Origin: RGIG7332 sp045580305
Lineage (GTDB): Bacteria > Bacillota > Clostridia > Oscillospirales > JAAYXM01
NCBI GenBank assembly: GCA_045580305.1
Contig: JAZNNQ010000029.1
Span: 1-15,329, forward strand
Direction of reading: 5' to 3'
DNA length: 15,329 nucleotides
Shown here one piece after another: positions 13,001 to 15,329 of this stretch; position 1 is the first letter of the stretch, and every line of letters begins with the position of its first letter. Below the pieces are notes generated by a model. The model saw nothing but the letters and a program-made list of their open reading frames with translations, ran no database searches and was not told the origin of the DNA. A program made the position numbers and the translations under genes.

Positions 13001-15329
13001 CTTGCTCAGATTCTTTATCAGCAGAACGGAAATAAGGTAGAGGGTCTCCACTACGAGGCTACAATTAGAAATCCGAACTCAATTCAGGATGACATTATGA
13101 ACGTTATCCGTGAGCAGGGCGTTTACGACTACGATAAGTCACTCCAGCTCACAGACTTCGGTTACGCAGTACTTAAGAGTGGTTCACTCTACGGTTCCGG
13201 CGATAACCAGCGCGATACACAGCGTGCATTCTGGATGTTCTACGGTCGTGGCTCCGGTCACGGTCACCGTGACGCACTCAACTTAGGTATTGAGGCACAC
13301 GGCTTTGATATGGCACCTGATCTTGGTTATCCGGACGGTACTACCGGTCCCAGATACGCAGGTTGGGGTCAGACCACCGTTGTTCACAACACCGTTGTTG
13401 TTAATGACAAGCGTCAGGCAGGTGCTCGTTCAACCGGTATTCCGTACCACTTCGACGATGCAGGCAGAGTTAAGGTAATGGATGCTGATGCTAAGCACCA
13501 GTACTCACTTGAGGCTTACCGCCGTATCGTTGTTGCGGTTGATATCGACGACGAAGACACCTATGCTGTTGACTTCTTCCACGTTAAGGGTGGTAATGAG
13601 CATCTCTACTCATTCCATTCACACTCTAATGAGATTACAACCACAGGACTTAACCTTGTTGAACAGGTTGGCGGCTCTTATGCAGGTCCGGACATTCCGT
13701 ATGATACAAACGTATCGGATCAGAACGGCTACGGCTTCTTAAAGGACGTTAAGCGTGCAGCTAACGTTACCGGCGGTAACTTCTCCGTTGACTTTAAGAT
13801 TAAAGACTTCCGTGACTACTATGAGACCGATCCGGATGCTCATCTCAAGATGACCATGGTTAACGGATTTGATCTTAGCGAGGTTGCTACCGCAAACGGC
13901 AGACCTCCGGTACGTGACGGTAACCCGACTGAACTTACCTGGGTTCTCGCACGCCGCAGCGGTCAGAATATGAACACTCTCTTTACTACAGTATTTGAGC
14001 CGTATGTTGATGACAGTAAGATTTCCTCTATCGAGGCAGTTGAGGTTAAGCGCGCTGATGGCGCAGCACTCGCTGCTGACGAGGACGTTAAGGCTGTTAA
14101 GGTTACCTTGAAGGACGGCAGAACTGACTACGTTGTATTCAACAGAAAGAATTCCGTTGAGTATCGTGTAGCTGATCTCTTCAATATTCAGGGTATCGTC
14201 GGCGTTTACTCCGTAAAGGACGGCAAGAACATTTACTCCTACGTAAATGACGGTGGTAAGATTGGCGACTTAACCGGCACAGGCAACTTAACCGGTAAGG
14301 TAGTTGACTTCACTAAGGGTATCGAGTTTAAGAATACTCTTACCATCTCCATCGATCAGGTAGTTAATGTTGATGATCTTATCGGCAGATACGTTTACGT
14401 TTCCAAGACCGGTACAGGTAATGCTACCTATGAGATTCTCGGTGCTACCAAGTCCGGCAACAACTACGTACTTGACATTGGCGACATCACTCTTGTTGAT
14501 AAACTTGATGATGAAGGCGACTACGTTTATGCAGTTGAGGTTGGCAAGGACATCAGAATTCCGATGTCTCTCGTTGCTGATGCAGGTCCTGTAATCGAGC
14601 CGATTCCGGATCAGCAGACCGAAGCAAATGCAGAATTCAAGTACACTATCCGCGCAACCAGCCCCAATGGTGAGCCCATCAAGTACTTCCTTGTAAGCGG
14701 CCCGTCAGGTATCACTGTTGATGAAACCACCGGCGTTATTACCTGGGTTGCTCAGGGTTCACACCGTGGTACACATGCGATCGTTGTAGGTGCATCTAAC
14801 GGTACCTTTGACTCTACCACAACCTTTAACATTCTTGTTCACAACGCATCCAGCCCGAGCACAGGCGGCGGCGGTGGCGGAGGCGAGAACTCCAAGCTCA
14901 CCGTTAAGTTTGAGACCAATGGCGGCTCAAAGGTTTCCAATAAGCAGGTTGCTAAGGGCGAAAAGTTAGAGAAACCTGCAGATCCCACAAAGGATGGTTT
15001 TGTATTCGACGGCTGGTATACTGATGCAGAGCTTACCAACAAGTACGACTTTGACACAGCAGTTACCGCAGCACTTACCCTTTACGCTAAGTGGGTAGAG
15101 GGCGAGGCAGATGAAGACGGTAAGCGTTTCATCGACTTAGGTAACCACAAGTGGGCAGAGGATGCAATTTACAGACTTGTTGAGGCAGGCGTAGTAAACG
15201 GAACAAGTGAAACGACCTACTCACCGGGCGTAAATATCACAAGAGCAGACTTTACCACCCTTATTGTCCGTGCATTCAAGTTTGAGGCAGAGGTTGCAAC
15301 GTTTGCCGACGTAGATCCGAGCAAGTACT
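7070..15329 (+). CDS. Giant SLH-anchored heparinase II/III-like surface protein (3' partial)
   Basis: A single frame stays open from ATG 7070 to the right edge: at least 2,753 residues, with no stop seen. AGGAGG lies eight bases upstream. Residues 1-36 form a signal peptide (basic FKRLL start, hydrophobic core, AKA cleavage site). Domains in order are: four repeated beta-sandwich modules mixed with Big-like Ig domains (39-1483); a heparinase II/III-like unit (about 1484-2480) with two CxxC pairs; a putative-Ig domain (2505-2592); a seven-glycine linker (2599-2605); an InlB-type repeat (2610-2675); one SLH domain (2687-about 2742) and the start of another (2745 on). The enzyme is predicted to be secreted, held on the cell-wall glycopolymer by SLH domains, and to cleave a uronic-acid polysaccharide by beta-elimination. 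The substrate is not readable from sequence. The preceding lipoproteins suggest import of the products. Confidence 0.9.
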   Translation, partial: MAGKSKFSFKRLLSAVLALCMIIGALPGVALFEAKAAGDLYYDFIKGNIGTGMGTAHVKTINDYKFTTAGDAAELNPTIPSEPWYVKTISAGCDGGGGYFAYIGAGKGPYLYGNDYKAGANTYYAEIAVKVTADGKYIPQVNLCGATEWTYETIFTATLSDSNGGKVAERVIMFPTYDVPNHYLSLTNTPVEMKKDEEYILKLTTMAPGNGTFIVNGLKLADASTAIGTDMIIGDNDGIYTIKVGESVEVPLSVTMSDGSTADLSKATFEYSTADIATAEIANGKLKITAGEAAGKTTLTVRHGAAMARTNIEVVEEYAAAGDLVYDFVKPIGVSDKKMYSQAYVENITFGNTTAGGYGEILGPSRPSAPWAFYKSSVTGGNSYVKYNNNNVDYGIAMYQRGDYTYFKVKVTHDGMYTPSVTLNGTSTQVGISLMPIDGDTVDVNNPLFNKGGIGAAGSTPKTFQLADGPVAIKAGTYVVNFNLGKSSSDFAYLNKLTLKYEGEISANLFVSAQETAKVEIGKNIDIPLTLTMGDGSAIDYSKVEVATEFSTANIATATPVVDDTSAKVTFKGDAIGETEATITVTYSAGATPVIRTTKVKLTVDPLATDIITASIDAGVVTMNAESSVTVPVKVVDAAGDPADVSTLSATVTGTDGVATAEVDKTNGLAIKFTGVAEGTATAAIAVTNGKSTSNITLTVKVNAKDYVEVRDYYYDFKKGYTGDTSLQSVQKVTYAMTEAGSASEVNKNIVSDPWAYYNDDSAAQNDGNNYFKYNGNHYGPCKSRKNFGALKIKVSTSGTYVPFAVMYHGTNVLTTTKLSKVGENGKLGDKIAETEFAAGSITETKDYQIGTEPVYLEAGEYVVSVHNSVTNGLSIINGFRLINNATLLTGTTDVEGAVVVKGSTADVKLTVKDSTGATVKPSDLTTTATLENNSFATVAVGADGDDVKLTFTGVALGSTNAVVNFSTADGKKGSIKIPVETLSNFNLDITLDIKDQMAVGTSQDITAIVKKAAVGSTAAGEDAAVTVTATSSNANILKATVTAGADNKNNKIKLEGLIAGAANVKVVITCEDVTKTFNFPILVTDTTKNTTKNYKYLYHKNLPYGGNGFDITTVTSFLDTLPGTALRAGDTDNWRFAGISDGAKFYRKYDTYGGALEMGQGIWTSMEVRLPRSGIYEIVGEATEYTMAGIYRIYIAPKGAENPMDPKWSVGSHDCYYSESKDYTVPQIKTTLRTIELEAGDYIVTWECAGKNGNSDIASPRLYPDGIYFNAKEALPTITITPATTSTTLPKYTKALVKLEGSVSDGSADDLYGAQFNVTATTADIVDAKPVFNKNGVFLELTGKNIGSTKLTIDVTFNGTKRATFTQDVTVTEESILDSIKLGLKANTIANVIYLHPTNSDKNVDDVKITLIDTLGREIAAESVALQDFTVTYASSDTSVAEVDAEGHIKAYKAGTTDITVTVKLSGVERTDTFTLSVTAGGKQRSSYRTKERVAAMRENARLYDWATSTMLSYTNQAEKFIGEEEKLWNMITSQDLPRSYYVGYRGDPKVGYCRYCGANIGDIYGSALTCWRADPWNDPWKIQCPECRKKFPSNDFEKFYALGIDADGTWNYELAKAENQKLVDAGQPGYLVNELHPDKGEGWGVDDGYGYVDPNEKFTDMQGNTMNSVHTYISYYNHEKLWHASFIYNTVDVLMNSYMYTGDLKYGRVGAVMIDRIADLYRDFDTAPYRHQFTDGGHYPPKGKTSDYIWENQNAKMWVEAYDVFWDVYEDEKVISFLSDKAAKYGLANSKANETLIRNNIEDNILRHIFEEMKIGDIWGNFGMPHSTLALTAVVLDTMPETKEMLDWVYQDGEAYMINGSLQYNHITGGNLLRQLINAVDANGVSDEIAPNYSALWLNGVANIARSTAGYDKYPEGDLYNNPRFVKMFTWQVDTFLRRKKMPAIGDSGATAMDNNYHLSSFWLVPAYTQTKDPRLAQILYQQNGNKVEGLHYEATIRNPNSIQDDIMNVIREQGVYDYDKSLQLTDFGYAVLKSGSLYGSGDNQRDTQRAFWMFYGRGSGHGHRDALNLGIEAHGFDMAPDLGYPDGTTGPRYAGWGQTTVVHNTVVVNDKRQAGARSTGIPYHFDDAGRVKVMDADAKHQYSLEAYRRIVVAVDIDDEDTYAVDFFHVKGGNEHLYSFHSHSNEITTTGLNLVEQVGGSYAGPDIPYDTNVSDQNGYGFLKDVKRAANVTGGNFSVDFKIKDFRDYYETDPDAHLKMTMVNGFDLSEVATANGRPPVRDGNPTELTWVLARRSGQNMNTLFTTVFEPYVDDSKISSIEAVEVKRADGAALAADEDVKAVKVTLKDGRTDYVVFNRKNSVEYRVADLFNIQGIVGVYSVKDGKNIYSYVNDGGKIGDLTGTGNLTGKVVDFTKGIEFKNTLTISIDQVVNVDDLIGRYVYVSKTGTGNATYEILGATKSGNNYVLDIGDITLVDKLDDEGDYVYAVEVGKDIRIPMSLVADAGPVIEPIPDQQTEANAEFKYTIRATSPNGEPIKYFLVSGPSGITVDETTGVITWVAQGSHRGTHAIVVGASNGTFDSTTTFNILVHNASSPSTGGGGGGGENSKLTVKFETNGGSKVSNKQVAKGEKLEKPADPTKDGFVFDGWYTDAELTNKYDFDTAVTAALTLYAKWVEGEADEDGKRFIDLGNHKWAEDAIYRLVEAGVVNGTSETTYSPGVNITRADFTTLIVRAFKFEAEVATFADVDPSKY
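7184..11518 (+). other. Non-catalytic array: four repeated beta-sandwich modules plus about seven Big-like domains
   Basis: Four modules begin near residues 39, 322, 705 and 1090. The first three carry a YDF motif (YDF at 42-44, 326-328, 715-717; the fourth has YLYHKN). About 35-43 residues later comes a conserved Trp, preceded by Pro in the first three (Trp84, 371, 755, 1135). A Tyr-rich strand (YFAYI, YVKYN, YFKYN, FYRKY) and a G-Y/T strand follow, and each module ends near a xxNGL/F-type strand. Each is followed by one or two Big-like domains. The last (about 1377-1483) is the clearest Big_2, with YASSDTSVAEVDAEG and AGTTDITVTV. The modules resemble carbohydrate-binding sandwiches, but no named CBM family is recognised. 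Confidence 0.65.
11519..14500 (+). other. Heparinase II/III-like catalytic unit
   Basis: After a basic linker come two cysteine pairs, CRYC (1555-1558) and CPEC (1586-1589), looking like a zinc knuckle. A helical stretch (about 1669-2010) compatible with an alpha/alpha toroid follows, carrying NFGMPHS with Asn1823 and His1828 and GDSG (1948-1951) with nearby Tyr1959. The C-terminal beta-sandwich has the family hallmark GHGHRDALNL (His2064, His2066, Asp2068) and a VVHNTVVVNDKRQ stretch (His2106). In characterised heparinases an Asn/His, a Tyr and a His act in beta-elimination; assigning those roles to these residues is inference. Confidence 0.75.
14582..15329 (+). other. C-terminal Ig, glycine linker, InlB-type repeat and SLH anchor
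   Basis: The putative-Ig (He_PIG-like) domain has IPDQQTEAN, YFLVSGPSGI and TTGVITW. Seven consecutive glycines form a flexible linker. The InlB B-type repeat has VKFETNGG, GFVFDGWYTD and LYAKW. The first SLH domain has FIDLGNHKWAEDAI, GVVNGTSETTYSPG and ITRADF. A second SLH begins at FADVDPSKY and is cut by the window edge. SLH domains normally come in threes and bind pyruvylated wall polymer, so more of the gene should lie to the right. Confidence 0.85.

Noticed and set aside
7164..15057. Many 60-200 codon frames on both strands within the giant gene
   Set aside because: All overlap one continuous frame with a coherent domain series; they are shadows of its codon bias, with no ribosome sites or domains of their own.

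Overview
The window looks like the chromosome of an uncultured anaerobic Firmicute, probably a gut or rumen Clostridium-class organism of the Oscillospirales/Ruminococcaceae type. This is inferred from the strong AGGAGG ribosome sites, consensus sigma-A promoters, LipO-like sugar-binding lipoproteins, an SLH-anchored surface enzyme, and a mosaic of palindromic intergenic repeats. No 16S or other definitive taxonomic marker is present.

Layout. Positions 1-720 hold no credible gene: a terminator from an upstream gene at the left edge, then five palindromic repeat elements. A consensus promoter (723-751) drives a lone tRNA-Pro(CGG) gene (780-856) with its own terminator. On the minus strand, three overlapping genes read leftwards from about 3392: an AraC-family regulator, a PAP2-type membrane phosphatase and a type I-beta DAHP synthase (aroF), ending in an 18-bp perfect hairpin. 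On the plus strand, starting from the shared araC intergenic region, come two tandemly duplicated 515-residue solute-binding lipoproteins (3526-5073 and 5419-6966), each ending in an intrinsic terminator. They are followed by a giant secreted protein (7070 to beyond the right edge, at least 2,753 residues). It has a signal peptide, four repeated beta-sandwich modules interleaved with Big-like immunoglobulin domains, a heparinase II/III-type lyase unit, a putative-Ig domain, a glycine linker, an InlB-type repeat and SLH domain(s).

How it may work together (inference). The surface lyase would cut a uronic-acid polysaccharide at the cell wall, the lipoproteins would capture the oligosaccharides, and the AraC regulator would switch the locus on. 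The regulatory DNA supports this: an AACATTT direct repeat with exactly 21-bp spacing lies upstream of both lipoprotein genes. Its first copy sits in a compact divergent promoter region where the two -35 boxes overlap, an arrangement resembling the araC/araBAD logic. The surface-lyase gene has no obvious promoter of its own and lies just behind a strong terminator, suggesting low-level readthrough expression. No ABC permease or ATPase is in the window, and the substrate cannot be read from sequence.
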